Shown: in pieces, positions 1-10,675 of the stretch
How the letters are laid out: each line of letters begins with the position of its first letter
Position numbering within the stretch: the stretch's first letter is position 1
NCBI GenBank assembly: GCA_030686995.1
Contig: CM060706.1
Span: forward strand, 138,037,005 to 138,101,004
Origin: Artemisia argyi
Lineage: Eukaryota; Streptophyta; Magnoliopsida; Asterales; Asteraceae
Direction of reading: 5' to 3'
DNA: 64,000 nucleotides
Notes under the pieces: generated by a model
Databases searched by the model: none
Told to the model about the DNA's origin: nothing
The model's input: only the letters and a program-made list of their open reading frames with translations
Program-made: the position numbers and the translations under genes

Positions 1-37
1 TTATTTATTTTGTCACATCAAATCAAGAATCCCAACA
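1..37 (-). repeat. 3' LTR start of small copia element, cut by window edge
   Basis: These 37 bases are identical to 2073-2109, the outer end of the complete LTR. On the minus strand the LTR opens TGTTGGGATTC and is preceded at 38-49 by a purine-rich tract (ATAGGGGAAGAT), as expected for a polypurine tract next to a 3' LTR. The rest of this LTR lies outside the window. Confidence 0.85.
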
Positions 38-1621
38 ATCTTCCCCTATTTGATGATGACAAAACAAACAAAGTCGTGTACGAACTTCCCTAGGCGAAGT
101 AGAGAAGTTGAGATGTAGACATCTCCCTGAATGAAACAAGTCTTGTCTTCCCCTTAAGCCATGTCATGCCACTCCAAAATTTCTTCCCCTTTTTGTTATC
201 AGCAAATAGGGAACGTATGCAATATGATCTTCCCCTTGAGTGGTGCATGTAGATGAACTGATTAAACACATCATAATATGTTTCCCCTGAAATCAATGTG
301 TTAACCATCTTCATGATTCTTCAAATCTGTAGGCTTTTATGTAATGATCACTGATGAAGAAAACTAATTATAACGAACTTGATGAAGAAGTAGAATAACC
401 CAAACTTGTGTCTTATGTCTTGTACTAACCACGTGACTTCAAACTTATATCCAAGACCAAATATATAAGTAGACCGTAATCTCTTGACAAAATCCTCATC
501 TTCAATGAGACACTGAGCACAATAACGTAACTCCTTCAAGTGATAGTTAACTAGGTCTTCGTCCATCCTCCCCTTGACCTATGAAAACTAGATTTGACAA
601 GTCTTCGTCACCACCGTATAAAACAGACAAGTTATCTTCAAAGTGCTACACCCACTTTGAGATATAATAAGAACACAAACCTGTGAAACTCAACTACAAC
701 ATCAACTAAGTGATATTTAACCTTCTTCGTAATCAATTAATCCAATAAGAACAAGCCATAAATCTTTTACGAACAAATAAACCAAAAACCTTCTTGTGTG
801 TGTAAACCAAAACCAATCAAACATACGCACTTCCCCTTACTGCTCTTAAATCATCAAAACACAGCAGTAGAATAAATAACACAGCAGCAGAATTAATTCC
901 CAAGCAGCAGTGTCAAGCAGCAGAGTAAAATACAACAGCAGTAGAGTCATAAAGCTAGCAGCAGAGTCAAACGTGTAGCAGCAGAATTAATAATTCTAGC
1001 AGCAGAATGAATTTGAGCAGCATAATGAAGATAATACTAGCAGTAGCATAGCAGTATAGCGATCAAAGTTCATGACCATATTAGGGTTTAGTAAATAACG
1101 CGACTTTTACAAACAGAATCATAGCGATCAAAGTTCATGACCATATTAGGGTTAAGTATAAAGACAACACTTCAAAGTGTCGCGAAAACCCTAAAATCCC
1201 CAAAAATCACTCATACACCTTCATAACTGCTTTCCTTCAAGAATTATAAGCACCAAACATCGTATAACCAACTTCTATGATGAATTTATGCAATAGAAAC
1301 CAAAATCAAAGAAGTTGATATAAAGAAAACCCTAAAAATCGAATTACAAACCCTTTATCTGCAGCAGTGTTCGACACACCAGAACTTCCACATAACAGCT
1401 CAGATTGAAGATCCCTCCGGTGGAAATCTTCCTTGATATATAGAGAAGCTCCAGTAAAAATTTCAGCCCGATCCAACGGTTAACGAAGGAGATATCGCCG
1501 TTTGAAAACTGACCTGCAGAAAGTTACGAAAATTGAAACCAAATTCGATTTTGAGCATCATTCTTCGACTAAAAACCTTGTGAATCCCTAGGTAACGAGC
1601 TCCCCAAGCTCTGATACCACT
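38..1621 (-). mobile_element. Internal region of a non-autonomous copia-type element
   Basis: This 1,584-bp region is bounded on the minus strand by a primer-binding site next to the 5' LTR (TGGTATCAGAGC, about 1608-1619) and a polypurine tract at 38-49. That is far too short for gag-pol, and no retroviral domain can be recognised on either strand. The longest minus-strand ORFs, 74 and 72 codons near the 3' end, match nothing I know. The element is therefore a non-coding derivative, of the LARD/TRIM kind, dependent on proteins made elsewhere. It appears to be inserted in the SIRE-like element to its right, but the left flank is missing so no TSD can be checked. Confidence 0.7.
840..1160. repeat. 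AGCAGCAGAAT-type minisatellite and 66-bp offset duplication
   Basis: From about 843 to 1060 the motif GCAGCAG(A/T)(A/G) recurs at irregular 11-25 bp spacing. At 1056-1087 and again at 1122-1153 the same stretch beginning TAGCGATCAAAGTTCATGAC is present, so about 66 bp was duplicated. Both lie in the non-coding interior of the small copia element. Confidence 0.7.
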
Positions 1622-2109
1622 TGTTGGATCGTTGAAGCTCGAGGTTGTTTAGACCTCATAGGATCTAGGGCAAACAATAACAATGATAATAACAATATGC
1701 AGCGGAATAGAATGAATCAAAGTTATTGACACAAAGTTTTCCCAATCACCTCCAATATGTATTTGATCAGAATACAACGTATTACCTAAGTGTAATAGGG
1801 ATCTAAGAACTCTCAGATCTTGGAGGAATACGAACACAAACTAACTCTAGTCTAGGCGTTTACAATGAACCACGCCCTAGACACACACACACACTTTTCT
1901 AGTCGACTACATTGTGAAAGACATATTAAAACATACGACCTGTATCCTCTTTATATAATAGAGGATTAGGTTTACAAAGAATATTCTAAATAATAAAAAG
2001 ATCCGTAGTAATCTTTTTCTTGCATTTGAAGTTTCATCCTTTGTCATCTTTAGCCCTTCTTGTTTCATTCTTTTATTTATTTTGTCACATCAAATCAAGA
2101 ATCCCAACA
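1622..2109 (-). repeat. 5' LTR of small copia element (488 bp)
   Basis: On the minus strand the LTR runs from TGTTGGGATT (2109) to GATCCAACA (1622) and is followed directly by AG plus the initiator-Met primer-binding site TGGTATCAGAGC. A TATA box sits near 1951-1959 inside a perfect 7-bp inverted repeat (ATCCTCT 1944-1950, AGAGGAT 1960-1966). The five bases outside the LTR (2110-2114, tatcc) would be one copy of the TSD. Confidence 0.85.
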
Positions 2110-3620
2110 TATCCTAATAATACTTGGAACATATGCACCTAATTAGATGTGATAGATTAAAACCAAAAACACATATTCTAACACATGTTAGCATATAGAT
2201 TAAGCCGATGATTATGAGCTTACCATAAATGGAAATTAAGCCAAACATGGAAAATTGATAAAAACAAAGTGTTATTATCTACACATGATACGGTTAGTTT
2301 ACATGATCAATCAAAGATAAGTTTCTATCTTATAGCACAACACATTCATTAAACATCATTGTAGAAGCATGTATATCAAACACCATTTTACAAGAATACT
2401 ACATGTTTAAAAATGTAGTGACTCATTTAGACGCGTGACCATATCCCAAGATATTTAATTAGTATTACTTAATTCTCATTCCTAAGTGAATTATGCAAAA
2501 TAATCACATAACATATGCAAGAAAGAATATCTAAATCAATAAGCAATACAAACACAAATTTTCAACTTAGTACACACAATCTAGCAAATATCCTATTGTG
2601 TATAAACATGAAATCGACAAACAAGCAAATGAATATCATGACAAGATTGACACTCATGAATTACAAATAAACAAATACAATCACAACTTTCAATAAGGAA
2701 ATAACATATATGCATATAACTAAAGCAAGTAATCATTTAGCATATCATAGAAAGAAATATACATTTCGTCACTTTGCGTTTAAATATGACGATGTATGCC
2801 AAGCTTGATTAGTTTCCTTTATATATATAAATATCACCAAATTCTTTAGTTCCAAAATAAATCATATCAATGTTCAAAGGATACCAACTTAAGTTGCCCG
2901 ACTCAAAAGTTTGAGTTTTTATGTCAAAACGAAACTTAACATTTTGAACATAGTGTAGTATTTGGATTGTTCTACTTACATCAGATTAGATTTAGGTCAT
3001 GAGGGTATTTTTGAATGAAAGTAGACTCAATTCCCTTCAAAATGATAGGTGGCGCGAATCCTATGGACTTACGGTTAATTAGCTATGAATTATTGAAGTT
3101 GGACAAAAACTGTGTACTGAACTAACGGATTTCAAGGAACCTTTTTTAGAGTTCCGCCCATTGAGGATGAGGGTTCCGTGGGGTCTGATGACAGATTCAC
3201 TAAAAATCATATTTTGACATAAAGAAAACGTGTAGGACTTACTAGATTTGATAGTAAACATATAAAACATATATTTAACAACATTTCTACTTATGTGACT
3301 TATCTAAACATTTACGAACGCGATTTTTCAACTAAATTTGTAGTTATCCAAAACGCTCATTTTAAAACCGTAGTTTTCGTAAATTAGCTTTAAGCATATA
3401 ATTTGACACTTACAAATTTTAAGAAATGTTTTCTTTTATTTTTCAAGGATACCTTCAAGCTTGTATACAAAGTAACATTTAAGAACAAAATTTCTAAGTA
3501 TACTTTAGCGAAATATTTTTCATATTATATTCCGCTTCAATGGTAATTTGATACATGGATCGTACTCTATTTTAAAAACCGTTTGTTTTGAAAATAAGAG
3601 CTACGAGGCTCTGGTACCAA
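2110..3620 (-). mobile_element. Untranslated leader of SIRE-like copia element, partial
   Basis: AT-rich sequence just downstream (minus strand) of the LTR at 3621-4815. It starts with a primer-binding site complementary to initiator tRNA-Met (TGGTACCAGAGC, about 3606-3617). No long ORF is present on either strand. Long non-coding leaders are usual in SIRE/Maximus elements; the coding part would lie left of the window or was lost. A GGTTCCGC-type motif at about 3137-3180 echoes the GC-rich palindrome in the LTR. Confidence 0.5.
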
Positions 3621-4815
3621 TTGTGGAAAACTAGAAGGGGGGTTGAATAGTTTACCGTTTAAAACCTTTAAACTTGTTGTATCAAATGTCCATTTTTAGC
3701 TTGTTCTAATATGAAAGATGTTACTTGTAGTTTATGACAAACATAACTTAAAACATGTTATCACACAAGTATAATCAACAAGTCACAACACAAACAATCA
3801 CATAATGCAAACATTAAAGTAAAGCAATAAGTAAAAGGAAAGTGCAAACCGAACACAAGGATTTATAGAGGTTCGATCACGGATCTCCTCTCCGCCCTAC
3901 TCCACTCCTCGAGTACCCAACTCGAGAGTTACTTCACTAGATCAACAACCTCCCTTCTCGGCGGAGAAAACCTTACAATCGTCGCTTACACTTTATCCGG
4001 TACAAAGCTAGATACTGAGTTCTTTTACAAGGTACAACCACTCCTATCGTCGCTTATACAATATTTCCGACACTAAGCTAGATGTCGAGTTCTTTACCAA
4101 GGGTACAACCACTCCCGTTAGTTCTTTTACAAGGGTACAACAACTCCCGCGATGTTTTGTGGCCCAACATAAAAACCTTGTGTTTTATGGCACAAACACA
4201 TAAACCATCTAATCTATATTGTGATGATACAATAATGATCCATGACATAAAAGTCTAATGGATATGCATGCCTAACCTACATGAACTTCTTGAATAAGAA
4301 GTCTTCAATCATTGAGGATGTAAAGTGCCCTTGAATCTTCATATGTTGGAATGCTTTAATGAATGATGATTTCAAGATCTTGTAACCTTCTTGGTGGATC
4401 ATGAAGTATGATATGCTTACAACAAAGATGAATGTTAGAAGCATTATGATCATTATTTAAAGGGTGACTCATGTGTGTTTCTACATTGTTTGCTACTGAT
4501 CTAGATATGTGTTTTATGATGGAGAGAAAGTATGTTCAAAGTCATCAAGAGAAAAACTTGCAAGTGGTTTGATATTTATAGCAAAACCAAACAGCAGGTC
4601 TGGCGGATACGGCGAAACCCTCAGATGGGTTTCGCCCGTGTACCTCCAGGGTTCCGCCAGGCTGACAGTAGGTTTTGCAATAAATCTTTCCAAACCAACC
4701 AAAGTCACATCAACTAAATTCTAGTCAATCACACATTGAATCAAAATAGAATGCTTCCAAAAATGTGTAAGAAGTCTTATGGAAAGTCAAACACTCAACC
4801 TTTCCATAAATGCAC
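3621..4815 (-). repeat. LTR of SIRE/Maximus-like copia element (about 1.2 kb)
   Basis: The inner end is fixed by TTTTCCACA followed by ATTGGTACCAGAGCC (PBS) on the minus strand. The outer end is placed at TGTGCATTT (about 4815) because a TG...CA LTR of about 1,195 bp results; this end is inferred, since no second LTR is in the window. A minus-strand TATA box (CTATAAATATC) lies at 4571-4581. The transcribed part holds the clustered serine-codon-like and CTCGAG stretches around 3840-4140 seen in LTRs of this lineage. Confidence 0.6.
4600..4660. promoter_or_regulatory. Nested GC-rich palindrome upstream of the SIRE-like LTR TATA box
   Basis: An outer perfect 8-bp stem (CTGGCGGA 4600-4607, TCCGCCAG 4653-4660) encloses an inner perfect 10-bp stem (GGCGAAACCC 4611-4620, GGGTTTCGCC 4627-4636) with a 6-base loop. 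Read on the minus strand it ends about 20 bp upstream of the TATA box at 4571-4581, so it sits where an enhancer or core promoter element would be. The overlapping short ORFs here are by-products of the palindrome. Confidence 0.6.
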
Positions 4816-5318
4816 ATGATGTGATTTATATATATATTTCTATTTTAAGATTAAGAAATATATATGAAAGTAAACTTGTAAAATGTATATATTACCTAAG
4901 TAATGTTGTTATAGTAAGTTAATGAGTTACTAAAAATGTTTGATTCCTAATGTCATCACATTTTTATCATTTGTAAAAACTTACTAATATTACTTTAACA
5001 CCTAAAGTAGCACTTATTTTATTTGACACCTAAAGTGCACTTTGACACCTAAAATACTTAAAGACCCTAAAAGTATTTTAGTCATTCTAAATGGTTGGTC
5101 AAGGGGTTTGATCATAATGCTACATAACAAACATGTACGAACCTGTGTTGTAGCATACGATGTCTCGAGACGTTGAGAGGTGTTGAATGTTTGTTGAGAC
5201 AGAGTATGATTACAAGTAACTTGTACATTTTACGTTATGTATCAAGTTATACGTTTGTCATCAATCAAAACAAATGAGACTGTATAGATTAAATATCGTA
5301 ATATTTGCACTAACAATG
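4816..5318. other. AT-rich stretch without genes
   Basis: No ORF or domain is visible. A short motif TTGACACCTAAAGT recurs imperfectly at about 4998-5060. Part of it, perhaps from TGATCATAATGC at 5109, may be the U3 of the Tat-like LTR whose 3' part follows, but U3 does not align with the other LTR of that type. Confidence 0.3.
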
Positions 5319-5630
5319 TGGCTTCTTCACAGCCATTGATCATCCCTCAAGGGTTTTTCTCTAAACCCTACTCGCATCTCTATAAATAAAAGGCAACATA
5401 TACAACTTCATAAGTTTTCACATACTTGGGTAAATACTGCCTCACAGCAGTAAAGTATGGCCTTTTTTTAAGTGTTACTTGAGCTTCTTGATCTTCATCA
5501 ATCTCATCGGGTCCTTACTGTTCAACATGCGAAATCAAACAACAAAAGCATTCCTATCCCTTCTCTAAACCGATTTACATAACATGCGTAAAAACATAAC
5601 ATACGTAAAAAAAAAAATACTATACGTAAA
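5319..5630 (+). repeat. 3' part of Tat-like gypsy LTR
   Basis: This stretch aligns over about 280 bp with 12985-13243 at roughly 80% identity by eye. Shared landmarks are the TATA region CTCTATAAATA, AACTTCATAAGTTT, GCAGTAAAGTATGG and ATCTCATCGGGTCCTTAC. It ends just before a primer-binding site, so it is the R/U5 end of a 5' LTR. The divergence of the two LTRs makes this an old element or a hybrid of two subfamilies. Confidence 0.6.
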
Positions 5631-5631
5631 C

Positions 5632-5649
5632 TTGACGCCATCCGTGGGA
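5632..5649 (+). other. Primer-binding site of Tat-like element
   Basis: TTGACGCCATCCGTGGGA resembles the TGGCGCCGTCTGTGGGA site used by Tat/Ogre-type gypsy elements (tRNA-Arg type, from memory), with a few substitutions. It lies directly after the LTR-like sequence. Confidence 0.55.
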
Positions 5650-5730
5650 CATTAATTACCCATCTTTCCCAACACAGCTTACAACCCTTGTTGAGGTAAA
5701 AAAAAAAAAAAAAACATGCATCTAGTCATC

Positions 5731-7173
5731 TGGTGAGGCGAAAAGTGTACCGCTTTTAAGGGGTCATTTAAGCCCGAATTCGTGATTATTTGACCAAATA
5801 TTGCTCTAAATCGTTCCTTCTGTCATTTTAGGTACTTTTGGAGAGAAATCTAGAAAAGGAAGCATTTTGGACGTTTTTGGAGCATAAAAGTGAAGAAAAT
5901 GGCAAAGTATCAATTTTCCTTGCTGGAACAGTACCAGACGGCGTCAAGACTCTCCGCATGACGACCTCAAGAGTTACAAAAGAGGTGGAAGTGGAAAATA
6001 CACGTGACGATCCAGAGAGTTTTTAAGCATAGGACCTGATAGCGTCACCCAAGGCCGTCAGGGTCCAAACATTAGTGACAGCTTAGAGCACAACTACACA
6101 TGACAGCTTCACAAATAGATCTAGGCAATACGATTTTATTATGGCGGCGAGTTGACGGCGTCATAGGCTAACACATGACGCCGTCACGATGTGTAATATA
6201 TATATATAGTTTTCCAAATTTCATTCATTGGGTGCAACTTTGAGGGAATAAACCCAAGTCCAAATTTTATCAGCTTTTCAAGGGTTTCAACCCCTTGATT
6301 CTTTCATGTTCAATTGAAGATAAGTATCCCTTCAAATCATTCAATATGTCAATGTGTTGTTTGATTATATCTTACGCTTGTCTTCTATTTAACATGCTAG
6401 GCTAGATTTCTCTTGTGTTTGCTTAGATGTAGTGAAACCTAGATGTTGATTATGGGTTGATTGTTTGTTTATAATTGTTACGGATGATTGTATTCGATGT
6501 TAGGCTTAAGAAAACTGGCAGACTTCCATTGGTAACTTGCTTGAACGTCTTAAGAAACATGATCGGAGGTGTACTACGATTTTTGGTTGTATTTAATGCG
6601 TAGAAGAATTCTAATGATCCCATGTTTCGAGCTTCTAACGGCTCGACATAGGAGTGAAGTAGGATCCTATAGAGTTAGGGAATATTGTACACGGCCCTAC
6701 GACTAGTATTAAGGAATATGACCCGTCATCCATGCAATTGTAACAAGCTAATCAACTTGTAAAAGATATCTAGGGAGTAATGAGATCTAAGTAAACATAA
6801 CTTTCCTCATCATTGTTTCCACCATATTAGTATAATAGTTTATTTTCATTTCTTTTATTTTATTTTGATTGCATCTTTAGATTTATTGGGTTAGTTGGCT
6901 AGCAACTAATTCCGCCCACTCTTCCAAAACCCGAGATTTTAATTGCTTTCATAAAAATATAAAAATACAAAAAGAATCATCCCTCATCTCTATACCTAGT
7001 TTAGTAGGCTTTTTAATCCTAGCGACACTATTCCTGAGTTGAACAATCAATCCCCCGGTACTTGTCACTATACTTTACTACAACGATCAGGTACACTGCC
7101 TGGTGGGGGTTGTAAGCTTCTCAAGATCCCTTGAGAGGTAAAACCTGTTGCGAGGGTGCGATCCCCACTATCA
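5731..7173 (+). repeat. 5' LTR of Athila-like copy 1 (1,443 bp)
   Basis: Starts TGGTGAGGCG (the family start is TGATGAGGCG) and ends CACTATCA. TATA box at about 6196-6208. Upstream at 5936-6190 are decayed versions of the palindrome TGACGGCGTCA. In the transcribed part a hairpin CAAGGG...CCCTTG lies at about 6279-6298. It matches the LTR at 10676-12107 along its length with scattered substitutions. Confidence 0.85.
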
Positions 7174-7303
7174 GGTACACTGTCTAGGTTAGGATTTCTT
7201 TTTACTAGGTCTACTTGCTAGATTCCTTTCTAGTAATGTTTTATTTTTATTTATAGGTTTTCTTTAGTCTATCTCATTTCTTTGTTTCCTTTGTTCGTAA
7301 ACT

Positions 7304-8167
7304 ATGTCGATAGATAACAATAGCATTGATCGTTTGATTCCTGTTATTCGTGTTTTTCGTCATAGGATTTTCCAAATGCCCGCCCCAATCCCTTTAGCGG
7401 AAAATGAGAACCCACCTAACCTCTTGCCTAACCATCACTTTGACAATAATTATGAGATGGAGGAGTCTGACCATGATGGTGACCATAGGGCTAGTCCTTT
7501 TTACTATTCGGACTCCGATGAGGACCTAGATGATGGTGACGTAATTAATGAGGATAGGATGGAAGATGAAGTGGACCCTCTTAGGTATTTCGACCCTAGA
7601 ACAAGGATTGAGAATGACAGCTCATTTAATATGCAATTTCCTTGTAAAATTGGATTTAGGAGCTTTGATGCCTACCTTAACTCATCTCTACCAATGAACA
7701 TAATCTCGCGTAGTGAATACAATAAAATTATGGTAGATGAGTTAGAATTCAAAGGAGATAATATTATTGCTAGAGCAATGGCATTGCATGTGTTTGTAGG
7801 AAGCTTTGTTTATCTTGTTGAGTTCATGGTTATGGAGAATCTAGGAGAATTTATCGATAGTAAGTTAACCCAAGTTGTGTTTGGAAAACCCTTCAAAAGG
7901 TTAACCAACCTTGATGAAAAACTTATGGAAGGGTTAATTACATTCTCGGATGGGGATGAAGATTTTGTTTACCAAATGCCCCGTGCACACCCTAGGTTCA
8001 AGGATTTTTCTATGGAGAAATGTAATAGGTATCCACCCCTTGAAATGCTAAGTGAGAGTGATAAAAGGAAAGAGCTTAAATATCCTCATGAAAAGAATAA
8101 AAGGTATTATCGCGGATGTTTAGAGCTAAGTAATGACTATAAGAAAGATGAGGCGACTATTAGATAG
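7304..8167 (+). CDS. Retropepsin-like protein without catalytic motif (copy 1)
   Basis: A 287-aa open frame, the only coding region of copy 1. Residues 45-100 are very acidic. Residues about 110-230 match the protease-like domains in copies 2 and 5: a PCKIG start, the MNII segment, a GSFVYLVEF-type strand, FGKPF and a closing YQMP. The position of the catalytic Asp-Leu-Gly of Athila proteases reads Asn126-Ser-Ser, so proteolysis is not expected. The C-terminus keeps the family ending (YYRGCLEL, 269-276). No Gag precedes it, unlike copies 3 and 5. The start is the first ATG after the conserved TTTGTTCGTAA leader. It could be a structural or regulatory remnant of Gag-Pol; function unknown. Confidence 0.7.
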   Translation: MSIDNNSIDRLIPVIRVFRHRIFQMPAPIPLAENENPPNLLPNHHFDNNYEMEESDHDGDHRASPFYYSDSDEDLDDGDVINEDRMEDEVDPLRYFDPRTRIENDSSFNMQFPCKIGFRSFDAYLNSSLPMNIISRSEYNKIMVDELEFKGDNIIARAMALHVFVGSFVYLVEFMVMENLGEFIDSKLTQVVFGKPFKRLTNLDEKLMEGLITFSDGDEDFVYQMPRAHPRFKDFSMEKCNRYPPLEMLSESDKRKELKYPHEKNKRYYRGCLELSNDYKKDEATIR

Positions 8168-10675
8168 CTCACCCTAGGGTATGTGAGCATAAGCGACACA
8201 CGGTAGCCTATGACCTTGAGTCTAGCTACAAGACTCATAAATAAAGAAAAGCGCTTCTTGGGAGGCAACCCATGTTGTGTGTGATTTTTTTGATTTGTTT
8301 GAGTGTTATTTGCTTCCGTATGCATGCTTTATTTTTATTGTTGGTAGATCATGTTTCAGACAAAAATTGTGAAAATGCTTTATTTTGTTGTTTAACTTTG
8401 TCTTAACTTCATATAAAGGTATTTTGCAAAAGCTAAGTGTAAGGGGAAACCCCAAATTTGTTTCTAAGAACGAAAATGATCTTGATTCGCCACAATAATA
8501 AACGGACATGTGTAACAGTATTTGTTAGAGTCAAATGCTTGTATCGAGTCATAATGATGTTTTGCAGGATTTTCCAGGAAGTAGGACATAAGTTTTTCCA
8601 AAAATTTTCCAGAAACTTAACATAAAGATTTCTGCAGGTCACTTCTGACGGCGTCAGGGCTTAACTCCTGACGGCGTCATGAGTAAAATTCTGTAAATTT
8701 TGCGAGTTTTGTTTTTCTAACGGAGTCTTAAAGTTTTTGTTAATTCTTTAGTTTTATAAACTCCAGGATATCTGCAAACATTCATTCAACAAGCATTATA
8801 TCTTAAATTGTTTTCTAGGATTTGTTAGTATATATAGATTGCCGCCGATTTTACGCGAGGTTGCCTTGATTGTTTTCTCAGGTTTAATAGGTTATATATG
8901 ACATGAAGATGATTTATATTTCTGGAAGGGAAGCTTTGAATGTTCATTTTTTTGGAGGAAGATCTAACCTTGTTAACACACTATGCACATCGAACGAATC
9001 AGGGGAGTATTTGTTTTTATTCTTTTACCTGTTTTACTTTTACATCCTTTAATTGAACATTGGGGACAATGTTCATCCTAAGTGTAAGGGGAGGGTAAAT
9101 GATGATACCTTATAGGATATAAGTGCACTTGAGTTTGTTTGTTTGATGGTAGGTGTGTAATGAAACTAAGAGAAATACTTGTTAGTGTAATTTTAGCGCC
9201 AAATTTAAATTTTTTTACAACATTTAGGAGTGAAACTTTAGCCTTAACAAGCGTCTCATGGATAGGAGTTGTATGACTAGCACAAAACCGTACCATTCAA
9301 AAAAATTTTCCACCCAAATATGTGAGGTTCGCCTTTAGATTTGATAGGGAAAGCATTCATTATTAGTGCTTATAAGTGTACCAGTAGCATTTTGATTCTA
9401 GAACTTGCGTTAGTGATGCATCCCGAGACCGCTAGTGAGACTACATTCGTGTAGTAGGATTTACTACATGATAAGAGGCATTAGGATCACCCTTGTGTTT
9501 AAACCCGTATAATAATTACTTGACCAATTAAATCATATTACTTGACTAGTAAAGTCAATTAATTTTCCCACACCTTAGCGTTGTACTCATTTTTAGTACA
9601 CGAAACCCCTAGTACACCCCTCCGAGCCTATCTTTTCGTTTCTAACTTTAAGCATTTTACTTAAAGGAAGAATTTGTTACAACCCACCCAAATGTGCAAC
9701 TAAATCGCCTTAGCCTTCCGTGTATGCACTCATCTTTAGTGCATTATTGTTATTTGTTCAAACCCTTAGTTAATTGTCTAATTGATTACATGGTTGCTAA
9801 GTCGAGTCATATCTTGTACATATTGTTTTGGGACGATTGGGACTCATGGGTAAAGTACTTATGTTATGGAGTAATGGGGAAGAACATCATATATTACCCC
9901 TATATGTGCGTTAATCTTAAAAAGTACTCCAAGTGTTTTGATTATCTTGATTCGAGTCATTAGATTAGTTCATTGTAAAGTATGTAAAAAGTCAAGTGTA
10001 AGGGGAATGTACATTTCCTATGATATATTATTTTGGATGGTAGGGTAAGAGTGTATGGAAAAAAAAAAAAAATCGAAAAATCAAGAAAAAGAAAAAAAAA
10101 GATAGAAAAAGAAAAGAGAAAAAACATACGGACTACCATCCCGTTTCTTTTTATGTTTATTTTATGTTTTTGTTATTTCTGATTCATTAGCTTAAGTCGA
10201 GTCTAGTCTTGGCTTAGCAACGCCATATTGTACATGTAATTAACCAAGATGATTAACTTGCCACCAGTAAATATTGCCTTTATCCAACAAAACCGTGTAT
10301 TCCATATCCCTACACCTAACGTTATAACCCTTTAAAAGACCGCTTTGATAGTTTATCCTAGGTGCTTACGCCAAGTGGTGGAGATTTGATCCTTTCCCAA
10401 GCCTATGGTAATCTATTTTGCTATGACAGCTAGTGAGAGATGTTTTCCATTTCCTTATTGTGATATATACTTTATTACACCCGAGAGATGTGAGTATCTA
10501 AACACTATTTGTGAGGTGCTAGTGTATGACCTCCGTGCTTGTCTTTGGTTTTTAGTGGAATGATTATTTGTTGTAATTACTTTTATATTAGTGTTAAATG
10601 ACCCCTAACTTGTATTTTGATTAGAATAAAAGCGCATTTGCTTGAGGACAAGCAAATCTCAAGTGTAAGGGTATT
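8168..10675 (+). other. Conserved 3' non-coding block of Athila-like copy 1
   Basis: About 2.5 kb shared with all other copies, where pol would normally sit. Landmarks: hairpin GGGAGGCAACCC at 8251-8274; palindrome pair TGACGGCGTCA near 8645-8680; purine motif AAGTGTAAGGGG at 8435-8446, 9080-9091 and 9994-10005; a 9-bp-stem hairpin with GGGA loop at 9054-9075; an inverted repeat GGATGGTAG/CTACCATCC at 10035-10141 enclosing an A-rich tract; a second 9-bp-stem hairpin with AGGA loop at 10636-10657 followed by AAGTGTAAGGG (10661-10671) as polypurine tract. ORFs here are short and not conserved in frame. Confidence 0.7.

Noticed and set aside
843..1060. CRISPR-like spaced repeats
   Set aside because: Units are short, irregularly spaced and degenerate, in a plant transposon; this is a minisatellite.
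4509..4724. Overlapping ORFs on both strands in the SIRE-like LTR
   Set aside because: They are produced by the nested palindrome and have no family match.
5109..5630. A full Tat-like 5' LTR pairing with 12675-13243
   Set aside because: Only the last part aligns; U3 regions differ and no TSD was found, so full pairing is not claimed.
8137..8642. Short ORFs in the conserved 3' blocks (also 18216-19416, 27781-27993, 56693-56905)
   Set aside because: Frames are not conserved between copies, whereas hairpins and purine motifs are; treated as non-coding.
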